From: Spirochaetia bacterium
GTDB taxonomy: Bacteria; Spirochaetota; Spirochaetia; JABMQR01
DNA length: 6,633 bases
Assembly: GCA_016784705.1 (NCBI GenBank)
Contig: JADHUD010000136.1
Coordinates: 1 to 6,633 of the forward strand
Direction: 5' to 3'
The position numbers and the translations under genes are program-made. The notes beneath the pieces are model-generated. The model saw only the letters and a program-made list of their open reading frames with translations. It had not been told where the DNA came from and made no database searches. This document shows positions 1-6,432 of the stretch, in pieces. Within the stretch, counting starts at the first letter, position 1. The number at the start of each line of letters is the position of its first letter.

Positions 1-2
1 CA

Positions 3-21
3 GGCAAGTAATCTTGCCCAG
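3..21. repeat. 19-bp direct repeat, copy 1
   Basis: GGCAAGTAATCTTGCCCAG is identical to 119-137. Its first 16 bases fold as a 6-bp stem (GGCAAG/CTTGCC) with a TAAT loop. Confidence 0.85.
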
Positions 22-34
22 AGTGATCACCTTG

Positions 35-53
35 GCAGTTGCATGGCAACTGC
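35..53. repeat. Hairpin, 8-bp perfect stem, 3-nt loop
   Basis: GCAGTTGC at 35-42 pairs with GCAACTGC at 46-53 around the loop ATG. It is the same design as the hairpin at 93-119: both contain GCAGTT and AACTGC arms, but the two loop-proximal pairs are G-C and C-G here and A-T and T-A there. Confidence 0.8.
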
Positions 54-92
54 GGAGATGTGTTTGTATCAAGGAATTTGATATTTGCTTAG

Positions 93-119
93 CGGGGCAG
101 TTATGCAATAACTGCCCCG
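93..119. repeat. Strong hairpin, 12-bp perfect stem, 3-nt loop
   Basis: CGGGGCAGTTAT at 93-104 pairs perfectly with 108-119 around the loop GCA. This is the most stable dyad in the window. It could slow or end transcription of bioYMN arriving on the minus strand, or protect the transcript 3' end. However, the bases after it on the minus strand (CTAAGCAAATATC) are not a T-tract, so terminator function is only a possibility. Confidence 0.8.
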
Positions 120-137
120 GCAAGTAATCTTGCCCAG
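119..137. repeat. 19-bp direct repeat, copy 2
   Basis: Identical to 3-21, with the two starts 116 bp apart. It begins on the last base of the 93-119 hairpin and runs straight into the imperfect dyad CAGGTG-TGTA-CACTTG at 135-150. Confidence 0.85.
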
Positions 138-160
138 GTGTGTACACTTGCCCAGAATAC

Positions 161-874
161 TTATTTAATCAGAAATAAGCCGGCTATAATGCCCAGTGTC
201 AATATTAACACGGCAAAATCCATCTTCCTGAAGGAAATTGTACCATGAAGAATTTCCTCATCGAATAATCTTGCTTCTAAAGCATAAGAAATTTCTTCAG
301 CTTTTTGCAGAATTAAATCAAAAATCTGGGATGAGAAAGAAATAATACGCTTAACAGGATTTTTCCAGGTATTATCCAACCTCGATTTTCTTGCTTCCTT
401 AATTTCTAAAACAGAATCAAAAATAAGAGGAATAAAACTGACAGTCAGATTAAACCTTGCGGCTGTTCTCTTTGGATTGAGAAATTTGAAAGGCCGCAGA
501 AACCAGTAAAGTGCCAGAGTTAAATCTTCAGGAGCGGTAGTATCTGTTAGCAGTAATCCTGCTGCCACAATGAGTATAAATCGTGCACCATAGAAGAGAC
601 TGGAAATCAGACTATTTGAAGAAATCCATCTGGAAAGTACTATAATTATTAATAAAAGGAGAAAAAAGCGTAACTCTTTTCTATATTTAGTGAAAGGCAG
701 CCGAGCTATCAGGCATCCTGCTAATACATAACCGAAAAGAACACCAAACTGCAGTGAATTGACAGCAAACATTGCTGCAGAAATAGTGAAAATGATTACT
801 ATTTTAATACGTGGATCAATACGGTGAATTATTGAGTTTCTTGACTGATAGTGGAAAATCAATCGTTCAGCCAT
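161..874 (-). CDS. bioN: BioN: energy-coupling transmembrane protein (EcfT family) of biotin ECF transporter
   Basis: This 237-residue membrane protein should couple the ATPase to the substrate-binding subunit BioY in the inner membrane. The EcfT hallmark near the N-terminus is visible (HRIDPRIKI, 17-25). Hydrophobic segments follow at about 25-56, 68-85 and 92-110, and one closes the protein at about 219-236. The charged cytoplasmic region between about 115 and 210 carries the two coupling-helix motifs, here EARKSRL (160-166) and ALEARLF (198-204); the Gly or Ser often found after Arg is Leu in both. It starts with ATG at 874 behind AAGGA with a 6-nt spacer, and the first 16 nt overlap the end of bioM. 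As last gene of bioY-bioM-bioN its job is most likely biotin uptake. EcfT proteins can also be shared with other S components, but the bioY linkage argues for a dedicated module. Confidence 0.88.
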   Translation of the reverse strand: MAERLIFHYQSRNSIIHRIDPRIKIVIIFTISAAMFAVNSLQFGVLFGYVLAGCLIARLPFTKYRKELRFFLLLLIIIVLSRWISSNSLISSLFYGARFILIVAAGLLLTDTTAPEDLTLALYWFLRPFKFLNPKRTAARFNLTVSFIPLIFDSVLEIKEARKSRLDNTWKNPVKRIISFSSQIFDLILQKAEEISYALEARLFDEEILHGTISFRKMDFAVLILTLGIIAGLFLIK

Positions 875-1617
875 GTCATTTCCTTAATATTATGATCTTT
901 ACTTCCTGGATTTTGTACTCTTACACCGCATGCAGCCGCTGAATGTATTGCCAGTTCCGGTCTGTCATCGGCCACAATAGCTCCATTTTCAAACAGAACA
1001 AGACGATCTGCATATGCTAATACTTTATCAAGATCGTGAGTCACTAAAATAATAGTATGTCCGGATTTTTTTAATGAAACCAGGATTTTCAGAACCTGAA
1101 GAACGCCCGGATAATCTAGATTTGAAAAAGGTTCATCGAGGGCAATAATAGAAGGATTCATTGCTACTACACCTGCAATTGTCAATCTTCTTTTTTCACC
1201 ACCCGACAAGGTTCTGGCGCGTTGATCAGCATGATCCTCGAGATCCATTGTTTCCAATGCTTTTCTGATCCTGGTTTTAGTTTCATATTTCTGAATCTTC
1301 AGATTTTCCAGTCCGAAAGCTATATCCCGTGATACTGTCTGGCCAACAATTTGACTGTCGGCATCCTGAAAAACCAATCCGACAGATTGACGGGCTTTAT
1401 AGGGATTATCTTTAACAGAGACTCCATTTATAATAATTTCCCCGGAGGAAGGTGTATAGAGACCATTTAAGTTTCTGAGAAATACCGTTTTCCCGGATCC
1501 ATTTCTTCCTGAGATAACTATAAATTCACCTTCACTAATCTGAAGTGATATATTCCTGAGAGCAAATGTACCATCAGGAAACCGGTAGGATATATTTCTT
1601 ACTTCAAGCAGACTCAT
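859..1617 (-). CDS. bioM: BioM: ATPase subunit (EcfA family) of biotin ECF transporter
   Basis: A 252-residue cytoplasmic ABC ATPase that powers the ECF importer. All nucleotide-binding motifs are intact: Walker A GRNGSGKT (37-44), Q-loop Gln84 in LVFQDADSQI, signature LSGGE (137-141), Walker B IIALDEP (157-163), D-loop SNLD (165-168) and switch His194. The Q-loop stretch FQ-x(4)-Q is typical of EcfA/CbiO proteins. The frame is open upstream to 1686, but the homologous part begins at MSLLEV and this ATG (1617) has GGAG at 1624-1627 with a 6-nt spacer, so I use it. It overlaps the end of bioY by 14 nt and the start of bioN by 16 nt, implying coupled translation. With a single ATPase gene, it probably works as a homodimer, as in the BioMNY systems of proteobacteria; that is inference from family knowledge. 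Confidence 0.88.
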   Translation of the reverse strand: MSLLEVRNISYRFPDGTFALRNISLQISEGEFIVISGRNGSGKTVFLRNLNGLYTPSSGEIIINGVSVKDNPYKARQSVGLVFQDADSQIVGQTVSRDIAFGLENLKIQKYETKTRIRKALETMDLEDHADQRARTLSGGEKRRLTIAGVVAMNPSIIALDEPFSNLDYPGVLQVLKILVSLKKSGHTIILVTHDLDKVLAYADRLVLFENGAIVADDRPELAIHSAAACGVRVQNPGSKDHNIKEMTWLND

Positions 1618-2209
1618 GAAATGCTCCAAAATGCAGAAAGTTATATACTCTTCCACTGAAAAGGTTACCCAATGAAATAGCGGCAATCATTTTAATAATA
1701 TCACCGATAATAAACGGACCCATTCCCAAGCCATACGCTTTACCCCAGTCTATCTGGAGTATAACCTTAAGCCAGGGAACACCAATAAAATAAAATATCA
1801 TTGAGCCCAACAATGTTCCAATCGTTACCAAAACAGTCTGAACAATTACGCTTCGCATCAACTGAGCTTTCTGATCGAACAACAAATGATACATTTTTGT
1901 TCCTAACTCTGAAAAGATACCAGTGACATATACCGCCGGAATTGATGCGAGAAGATATCCGCCTGTCGGCCCAAAAAAATGTGCTATGCTTCCGGTGCCT
2001 CCGGAGAAAACAGGCAGCCCAAGAGCTCCGGCTATCAGGTAGATAATAACAGCGGATACACCAATTTTTCTTCCACCAAGAATTCCTGCGGTAAGAATAA
2101 AAAAAGTCTGCAGAGTTATTGGAACCGGTCCAATTGGCACAGAGATATATGCTCCGGCAGCAATTAGAGCGGCAAAAAGGGAAGTAAGAACTGTTGACCT
2201 AATATTCAT
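1604..2209 (-). CDS. bioY: BioY: biotin-binding S component of ECF transporter
   Basis: A 201-residue, very hydrophobic protein of the usual BioY length with about six membrane segments. It captures biotin at the outer face of the inner membrane and delivers it through the BioM-BioN module. Family hallmarks visible are the loop PIGPVPITLQTF (25-36), the glycine-rich GLPVFSGGTGS (64-74) followed by FGPTGGYL (79-86), and FIIGDIIK (166-173), whose Asp170 and Lys173 match the conserved D-x-x-K of BioY. The start ATG at 2209 is preceded by GAGGA at 2213-2217, a rather short distance of three bases. It is the first gene of the operon. The full bioM-bioN set beside it suggests a high-affinity complex rather than solitary BioY transport. 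I saw no clear BirA or BioR operator. Confidence 0.93.
   Translation of the reverse strand: MNIRSTVLTSLFAALIAAGAYISVPIGPVPITLQTFFILTAGILGGRKIGVSAVIIYLIAGALGLPVFSGGTGSIAHFFGPTGGYLLASIPAVYVTGIFSELGTKMYHLLFDQKAQLMRSVIVQTVLVTIGTLLGSMIFYFIGVPWLKVILQIDWGKAYGLGMGPFIIGDIIKMIAAISLGNLFSGRVYNFLHFGAFHESA
1624..1627 (-). promoter_or_regulatory. Ribosome binding site that fixes the bioM start
   Basis: On the minus strand GGAG lies 6 nt before the ATG at 1617, inside the end of bioY. It supports a 252-residue BioM rather than a 275-residue product starting at 1686. Confidence 0.7.
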
Positions 2210-2290
2210 GGTTCCTCACTCATTTTTTAATAAGAAGATGTGATTACGGTAAGAAAACTACAGTAAACATCATCAAGTTTCAATTAATAA

Positions 2291-2318
2291 ATTACAATAT
2301 CTTTAAACTCATAGGCAA
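2291..2318 (-). promoter_or_regulatory. Candidate sigma-70 promoter of bioYMN
   Basis: Read on the minus strand: TTGCCT (plus positions 2313-2318, 4 of 6 matches to the -35 consensus), a 16-bp spacer, then TGTAAT (2291-2296, 5 of 6 matches to the -10). A start near 2284 would give a leader of about 75 nt before the bioY ATG. In AT-rich DNA such matches arise by chance, hence the modest confidence. Confidence 0.4.
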
Positions 2319-2430
2319 TGCACTAAGTTTGCGTTCAGAATATTTTATAACATAATTTGAATATTGCTAATTTCTTCTCTATTAAGTTATGCAGATTATT
2401 ATAGAAGGGGTAGCTTATGATAAACAAGAC

Positions 2431-2460
2431 CCTAATTTTTACGTTACAGGTTTAATTAGG
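2431..2460. repeat. Inverted repeat, 7-bp arms
   Basis: CCTAATT at 2431-2437 and AATTAGG at 2454-2460 are perfect complements separated by 16 bp. It directly abuts the 13-bp tandem array upstream of the importer promoter. It may be a two-site operator for a dimeric regulator or a weak hairpin; no family is recognised. Confidence 0.5.
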
Positions 2461-2462
2461 AA

Positions 2463-2514
2463 CACTTCAGCAACGCACTTCAGCAACGTACTCCAGCAAC
2501 GTACTCCAGAAATG
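2463..2514. repeat. Four tandem copies of a 13-bp repeat upstream of the importer operon
   Basis: The copies are CACTTCAGCAACG (2463-2475), the same again (2476-2488), TACTCCAGCAACG (2489-2501) and TACTCCAGAAATG (2502-2514). Copies 1 and 2 are identical, copy 3 differs from them at two positions, and copy 4 differs from copy 3 at two. The array ends 13 bp before the -35 hexamer at 2528. It could be an iteron-like set of activator sites or a slippage product; there are no spacers, so it is not CRISPR. Confidence 0.85.
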
Positions 2515-2527
2515 CTTCAAAAATAGC

Positions 2528-2556
2528 TTGACAAAATAGGCTCTACAAACCAGAAT
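2528..2556 (+). promoter_or_regulatory. Candidate sigma-70 promoter of the ABC importer operon
   Basis: A perfect -35 hexamer TTGACA (2528-2533), an ideal 17-bp spacer, and a weak -10 CAGAAT (2551-2556, 4 of 6 matches). Transcription would start near 2563, leaving a leader of only about 16 nt. The weak -10 with a repeat array just upstream would suit activator-dependent control, which is inference. Confidence 0.55.
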
Positions 2557-2567
2557 CGTAAGGAAAC

Positions 2568-2573
2568 AGGAGG
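2568..2573 (+). promoter_or_regulatory. Strong ribosome binding site of the binding-protein gene
   Basis: AGGAGG, a full Shine-Dalgarno match, lies 5 nt before the ATG at 2579. It fixes the start and suits a binding protein made in excess over its membrane partners. Confidence 0.85.
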
Positions 2574-2578
2574 CCGAA

Positions 2579-3613
2579 ATGAAAAAATTTACACTTATTA
2601 TGATTTGTCTGATTATGTCAACTTCTCTCTTTGCTGCTGGCGCTAATGAAGAAGCCCCAGATTCTGCACCGCAGGCAACTGACAAGTTGGTGGTTTACTC
2701 ACCAAACAGCGATGGACTGCTCAATGCAACTATTCCTGCATTTGAGGCAATGTATGATGTGAAGGTAGAAGTTATCTCTGCCGGAACAGGGGAAGTATTC
2801 AAAAGACTTCAGGGCGAGGCACATTCACCATACGCAGATGTAGTATTTGGCGGAGCCTATGCAACCTACATGATTAATGAAGAACTTTTTGAACCATATA
2901 CCTCTGTAAACAATGGAAACATAATAGATATCTATCAAAATACTACTGGTTTTATTACACCATATGTATTGGATGGAAGTCTGATTCTTGTAAACAAAAG
3001 CCTAATCGGTGATATTGAAATTAATGGATACAAAGATCTCTTAAATCCTGCACTCAAAGGGAAAATTGTTTCTGCTAATCCTACAGCATCTTCGAGTGCT
3101 TATGCTCATCTAACCAACATGCTGAATGCAATTGGTAAGGGCGATTACCAAAATGAAGAAGCGTGGGATTTTGTGCAGGCTCTTTTTTCAAATACTGTTG
3201 TTATCGGCAGTTCCAGTTCAGTGTGGAAAGGTGTACGTGACGGAGAGTATACAGTAGGACTCTCATACGAAGACCCAAGTGTTCAGTTGGTAAGAGATGG
3301 AGCTGATGTTAAAGTAATCTATATGGAAGAGGGTGTTGTATTTCTTCCTGCTGGATCCGGTGTGGTAAAGGGTGCAAAAAATATTGTTAATGCAAAAAGA
3401 TTTATCGACTTTATTACATCTGCAGAAATCCAGAATATTTATGGTACCACTATTACTAATAGACCTGTTATGGCCAAGGTAGCAACGCCGGAATATATGG
3501 TTAACATTAGTGATATTAATATCATTGCTGAAGATATGGAGTATGTATACCAGAACAAAGCTGCTCTGCAGGATAAATTCAAAGATATCTTTGTGGACAT
3601 TCAGGGACAGTAA
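2579..3613 (+). CDS. Periplasmic substrate-binding protein of an AfuA/FbpA-type ABC importer
   Basis: A 344-residue family-1 extracellular solute-binding protein. Residues 1-22 form a signal peptide (Lys2-Lys3, a hydrophobic core, then LFAAGA before Asn23). No lipobox cysteine follows, so it should be soluble in the periplasm rather than a lipoprotein. The mature part starts with LVVYSPNSDGLLNATIPAF (37-55) and includes SAGTGEVFKRLQ (67-78), PYADVVFGGAY (84-94), the Ser/Thr-rich NPTASSSAYAHLTNML (167-182) and GSSSSVWKG (210-218). Where FbpA carries its iron-binding tyrosine pair, this protein reads GLSYEDPS (227-234), with no Tyr-Tyr. The whole resembles AfuA, characterised members of which bind hexose phosphates, more than FbpA; that is recognition from memory, not a search. 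It is the first gene of the operon, 21 nt before the ATPase gene. Automated labels would probably say iron(III) binding. Confidence 0.85.
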   Translation: MKKFTLIMICLIMSTSLFAAGANEEAPDSAPQATDKLVVYSPNSDGLLNATIPAFEAMYDVKVEVISAGTGEVFKRLQGEAHSPYADVVFGGAYATYMINEELFEPYTSVNNGNIIDIYQNTTGFITPYVLDGSLILVNKSLIGDIEINGYKDLLNPALKGKIVSANPTASSSAYAHLTNMLNAIGKGDYQNEEAWDFVQALFSNTVVIGSSSSVWKGVRDGEYTVGLSYEDPSVQLVRDGADVKVIYMEEGVVFLPAGSGVVKGAKNIVNAKRFIDFITSAEIQNIYGTTITNRPVMAKVATPEYMVNISDINIIAEDMEYVYQNKAALQDKFKDIFVDIQGQ

Positions 3614-3634
3614 AACTAAAGGCAGGTTTGGAAT

Positions 3635-4714
3635 ATGAGTGTTAAAATCTCAATTAACAATGCAAAAAAAATGTACGGGAACAACACTATTATTCCTGAT
3701 TTATCTATCGAAATACATGATAAGGAATTTTTCACACTTCTTGGACCTTCAGGTTGCGGGAAGACAACCTTATTACGGATGATAGCCGGTTTTAATACGA
3801 TCGAAGACGGTGATTTCTTTTTTAATGAGAACCGCATAAACGACATGGAAGCCAGCAAACGGAATATTGGCATGGTTTTTCAAAACTATGCCATATTCCC
3901 TCATTATACAGTTCGGCAAAATGTTGAGTTTGGTCTTAAGAATCGGAACTATCCTAAAGCAGAGATTCACAACTCAGCATCTGAATTTCTTAAAATGATG
4001 CAGATATATGAATTTGCTGACAGGATGCCGGAACGCCTATCTGGCGGTCAGCAGCAGCGTGTTGCTCTAGCAAGGGCACTTGTTATTAAACCTGATGTAT
4101 TGTTAATGGATGAACCACTCTCTAATCTTGATGCAAAGCTCCGGATGGAGATGCGGCAGGCTATCAGAAATCTCCAGAAAGAGGTTGGCATAACAACCAT
4201 CTATGTTACTCATGATCAGGAAGAGGCGATGGCTATCTCTGATCGTATTGCAGTAATGAAAGATGGAATTATTCAGCATGTCGGAACCCCTCAGGAGATT
4301 TACCACCGTCCTATCAATATTTTTGTGGCAACATTCATTGGCCGTACAAATTTAATTAAAGCAAAATATGATAGCAGGAATAGAAGGGTAGTAATGGATG
4401 GATATGCTTTCACTATTGAGAAAGTATTGTGTGAATCCGATTGCTCAGTTATACTCTCTATTAGGCCTGAAGATTTTCTTATGTCAAAAGAAGCTGTTGA
4501 TGGAATAAAATGTACAATATCGGACAGTATATTTCTTGGGTTGAATACTCATTATCTAATTACACTTCCTAATAATCAAACAGTAGAGATTATTCATGAA
4601 TCAGACATGATTCGAAGCTTCAAGCCGGGTGATATAGTCTATTTAAACATTAAAACTGAAAAGATTAATGTATTTACAGAAGATGGGAATCGGAATTTAA
4701 TCTATGCAACTTAA
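3635..4714 (+). CDS. ATP-binding subunit of the AfuABC/FbpABC-type importer
   Basis: A 359-residue cytoplasmic ATPase of the PotA/FbpC/MalK type. Motifs are complete: Walker A GPSGCGKT (37-44), Q-loop Gln83 in GMVFQNYAIFPH, signature LSGGQ (135-139), Walker B VLLMDEP (155-161), D-loop SNLD (163-166) and switch His193 in VTHDQEEA. After GTPQEIYHRP (217-226) comes a C-terminal TOBE-type regulatory region, with SIRPEDFL (275-282) as its usual entry. The start ATG at 3635 has a weak site (AGG at 3624-3626). The gene follows the binding protein after 21 nt and its last 11 nt overlap the permease gene, so all three are one operon. The N-terminal half identifies the import-type subfamily but does not tell the substrate. 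Confidence 0.92.
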   Translation: MSVKISINNAKKMYGNNTIIPDLSIEIHDKEFFTLLGPSGCGKTTLLRMIAGFNTIEDGDFFFNENRINDMEASKRNIGMVFQNYAIFPHYTVRQNVEFGLKNRNYPKAEIHNSASEFLKMMQIYEFADRMPERLSGGQQQRVALARALVIKPDVLLMDEPLSNLDAKLRMEMRQAIRNLQKEVGITTIYVTHDQEEAMAISDRIAVMKDGIIQHVGTPQEIYHRPINIFVATFIGRTNLIKAKYDSRNRRVVMDGYAFTIEKVLCESDCSVILSIRPEDFLMSKEAVDGIKCTISDSIFLGLNTHYLITLPNNQTVEIIHESDMIRSFKPGDIVYLNIKTEKINVFTEDGNRNLIYAT

Positions 4715-6368
4715 GCAGAAAACCAGAAAAAAATTAGATGTATGGAGTCTTGTGACCCTGCTGATTTTGGGTCTATATGGACTTTTTCTTATCTACCCAC
4801 TTGTAAATTTATTTGGTCAATCTGTGATTGATAAATCGACAGGAAAATTTACTCTTTCATACTTTTATAAATTTTTCAGCAAACCCTACTATTTTAATAC
4901 TCTACTCAACAGTTTTAAAGTAACTTTTTTTGTTACCATATTTACGGTACTATTAGGAACACCGCTTGCTTACTTTTTTACACGGTACAAGATACGAGGC
5001 AAGACATTTCTTAGGGTTCTTATTATTCTATCCTCTATGTCAGCTCCATTTATCGGTGCATATTCATGGATACTTTTATTAGGAAGAAGCGGGGTAATAA
5101 CTACCTTTTTTCATAACACTCTGGGCATTCAGATTCCAAGTATCTACGGATTTGCTGGAATTCTCATAGTACTCACTCTTCAGCTCTATCCGTTAATATT
5201 TCTCTATGTTTCCGGTGCTTTAAAGAATGTAGACAACTCTCTCCTGGAGGCCAGCGAGAATTTGGGATGCTCAGGAACAAAAAGGTTTTTTATAATTGTT
5301 ATACCGCTTATTGTTCCGACACTTCTGGCCGGCGGGTTGCTGGTTTTTATGCGGTCTCTCGCAGATTTTGGAACCCCTATGCTTATCGGTGAGGGATTTA
5401 GAACATTCCCGGTAACAATTTTTAACGAGTTTATTAGTGAATTGGGCGGAGATGACGGTTTTGCAGCCGCAATATCTATAATTGCAATTATCATTACCAC
5501 GCTGGTATTTCTCACCCAACGGTTTCTATCAACAAGAAAACAATTCACGATGAACTCGCTGAATAAAATACGGCCTATAGAAGCAAAAGGATTTACTAAA
5601 ATATTAATTCATTTCTACTCATACTTTCTTATTGGTCTATCTATTATGCCGCAGATATACATTTTTTATACCTCTTTTAAGAGGGTAAATGGAACGGTCT
5701 TTGTTCCAGGGTATTCATTTGACAGCTATCTGAATGCATTTAACAAGGTTGGCCGCGCAATTACCAACACGTTAGTTATTCCTGGATTATCATTAATTGT
5801 AATTGTATTTTTTGCAGCACTGATAGCTTACATAACCGTTCGCAGGCGAAACCTATTTACTGGTATAGCTGATTCAATTTCCATGGTTCCATACATTGTT
5901 CCCGGTTCTGTTATTGGTATTACCTTGCTGATAGCTTTTAATAAACCACCTATTCTTCTTAGTGGAACAATGTTGATTATGATTATTGGATTGGTACTAC
6001 GAAGATTGCCCTATACAATTCGATCAAGCGTTGCAATTTTACAGCAGATTCCCATTAGTATTGAAGAAGCTGCCCTCAGTCTTGGAAGTTCAAAGGTAAA
6101 AACCTTTTACAAGATAACTATGCCTATGATGGCAGCCGGACTGATTTCAGGAGCCATTCTTAGTTGGGTTACGATGATAAGCGAATTATCTACAGCAATT
6201 CTTTTGTATGTGGGGAGAACAAAAACCCTTACAGTTGAAATATATACGCAGATTATTCGCGGGAATTATGGTATTGCTGCAGCATTATCGACGATATTGG
6301 CTCTCCTCACAATTATTTCTCTGCTCATATTTAACAAAGTGTCTCATGGTAATGACATAAGTATGTAG
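4704..6368 (+). CDS. Two-domain permease (AfuB/FbpB-type) of the ABC importer
   Basis: A 554-residue inner-membrane protein made of two fused binding-protein-dependent permease domains, about 12 membrane segments in all, so one chain forms the whole channel. Segments lie near 15-36, 72-93, 104-126, 148-171, 195-217 and 252-271, then near 300-322, 358-378, 388-410, 417-437, 470-492 and 525-544. Each half carries an EAA loop that docks on the ATPase: LEASENLGCSGTKRFFIIVIP (181-201) and EEAALSLGSSKVKTFYKITMP (454-474), both with the conserved Gly. Fused permeases of this length are typical of FbpB/AfuB-like systems. The ATG at 4704 overlaps the ATPase gene by 11 nt and has no strong Shine-Dalgarno, so its translation probably depends on ribosomes finishing the ATPase gene. 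It is the last gene of the operon. Confidence 0.92.
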   Translation: MQLKQKTRKKLDVWSLVTLLILGLYGLFLIYPLVNLFGQSVIDKSTGKFTLSYFYKFFSKPYYFNTLLNSFKVTFFVTIFTVLLGTPLAYFFTRYKIRGKTFLRVLIILSSMSAPFIGAYSWILLLGRSGVITTFFHNTLGIQIPSIYGFAGILIVLTLQLYPLIFLYVSGALKNVDNSLLEASENLGCSGTKRFFIIVIPLIVPTLLAGGLLVFMRSLADFGTPMLIGEGFRTFPVTIFNEFISELGGDDGFAAAISIIAIIITTLVFLTQRFLSTRKQFTMNSLNKIRPIEAKGFTKILIHFYSYFLIGLSIMPQIYIFYTSFKRVNGTVFVPGYSFDSYLNAFNKVGRAITNTLVIPGLSLIVIVFFAALIAYITVRRRNLFTGIADSISMVPYIVPGSVIGITLLIAFNKPPILLSGTMLIMIIGLVLRRLPYTIRSSVAILQQIPISIEEAALSLGSSKVKTFYKITMPMMAAGLISGAILSWVTMISELSTAILLYVGRTKTLTVEIYTQIIRGNYGIAAALSTILALLTIISLLIFNKVSHGNDISM

Positions 6369-6432
6369 ACCTTGCTAATTAGGAGTTATTTTATTATAAA
6401 AATCCTCATTTGCATGGTGGTGCTATGAATCC

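Larger units (their letters stand above)
1..155. repeat. Cluster of tandem palindromic (hairpin-forming) repeats downstream of bioN
   Basis: This non-coding stretch is almost entirely made of dyads placed end to end: 3-18, 18-35 (imperfect), 35-53, 67-83, 93-119, 119-134 and 135-150 (one G-T pair). The motif CTTGCCCAG occurs three times (13-21, 129-137, 147-155). A 19-bp direct repeat links the two ends of the block. After both copies of that repeat comes an 8-bp palindrome, GTGATCAC at 23-30 and GTGTACAC at 140-147, and then another CTTG(C/G)C exactly 18 nt after the preceding CTTGCC. It lies 5 bp past the bioN stop codon and may continue left of the window. Known parallels are REP/BIME-type extragenic palindromes; assignment to such a family is inference. 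No T-tract follows any hairpin on either strand, so a classical intrinsic terminator is not shown. Confidence 0.75.
2210..2578. other. Divergent intergenic region between the two operons
   Basis: This 369-bp AT-rich gap separates the 5' ends of bioY (minus) and the binding-protein gene (plus), so both promoters should lie here. It contains a candidate minus-strand promoter (2291-2318), an inverted repeat (2431-2460), four 13-bp tandem repeats (2463-2514), and a candidate plus-strand promoter and ribosome binding site (2528-2573). The middle, roughly 2320-2430, is AT-rich and I see no gene, RNA or recognisable operator in it. A short palindrome, TTACGGTAA at 2244-2252, lies in the presumed bioY leader. 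Confidence 0.7.

Noticed and set aside
1618..1686. Extra 23 codons at the N-terminus of BioM (start at 1686).
   Set aside because: They lie inside bioY, show no similarity to ABC ATPases, and the ATG at 1617 has a well-placed GGAG.
2206..2223. Five-codon leader frame (ATG at 2223, minus strand) whose TGA overlaps the bioY ATG.
   Set aside because: It has no ribosome site of its own that I can see, and such tiny frames are common by chance.
2210..2400. BirA- or Fur-type operators.
   Set aside because: I looked for long dyads of the BirA type and Fur-box hexamers and found only the short palindrome TTACGGTAA.
2463..2514. CRISPR-like array.
   Set aside because: Units are 13 bp and directly adjacent, with no spacers and no cas genes.
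2467..2685. Minus-strand 72-codon open frame across the 13-bp repeats and the start of the binding-protein gene.
   Set aside because: It overlaps a strong ribosome site, signal peptide and promoter on the other strand, and its sequence resembles no protein family I know.
5204..5548. Minus-strand open frames (114 and 82 codons) inside the permease gene.
   Set aside because: Shadows of a clearly conserved permease with EAA loop and membrane segments.
2453..6384. Shared TAATTAGGA at 2453-2461 and 6376-6384, flanking the importer operon, as target-site duplication.
   Set aside because: Nine AT-rich bases recurring in 6.6 kb is expected by chance and no element ends are visible.
6381..6406. Possible terminator after the permease: AGGA/TCCT and TTTTA/TAAAA arms.
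   Set aside because: The stem is short, interrupted and AT-rich, and no T-tract follows on the plus strand.
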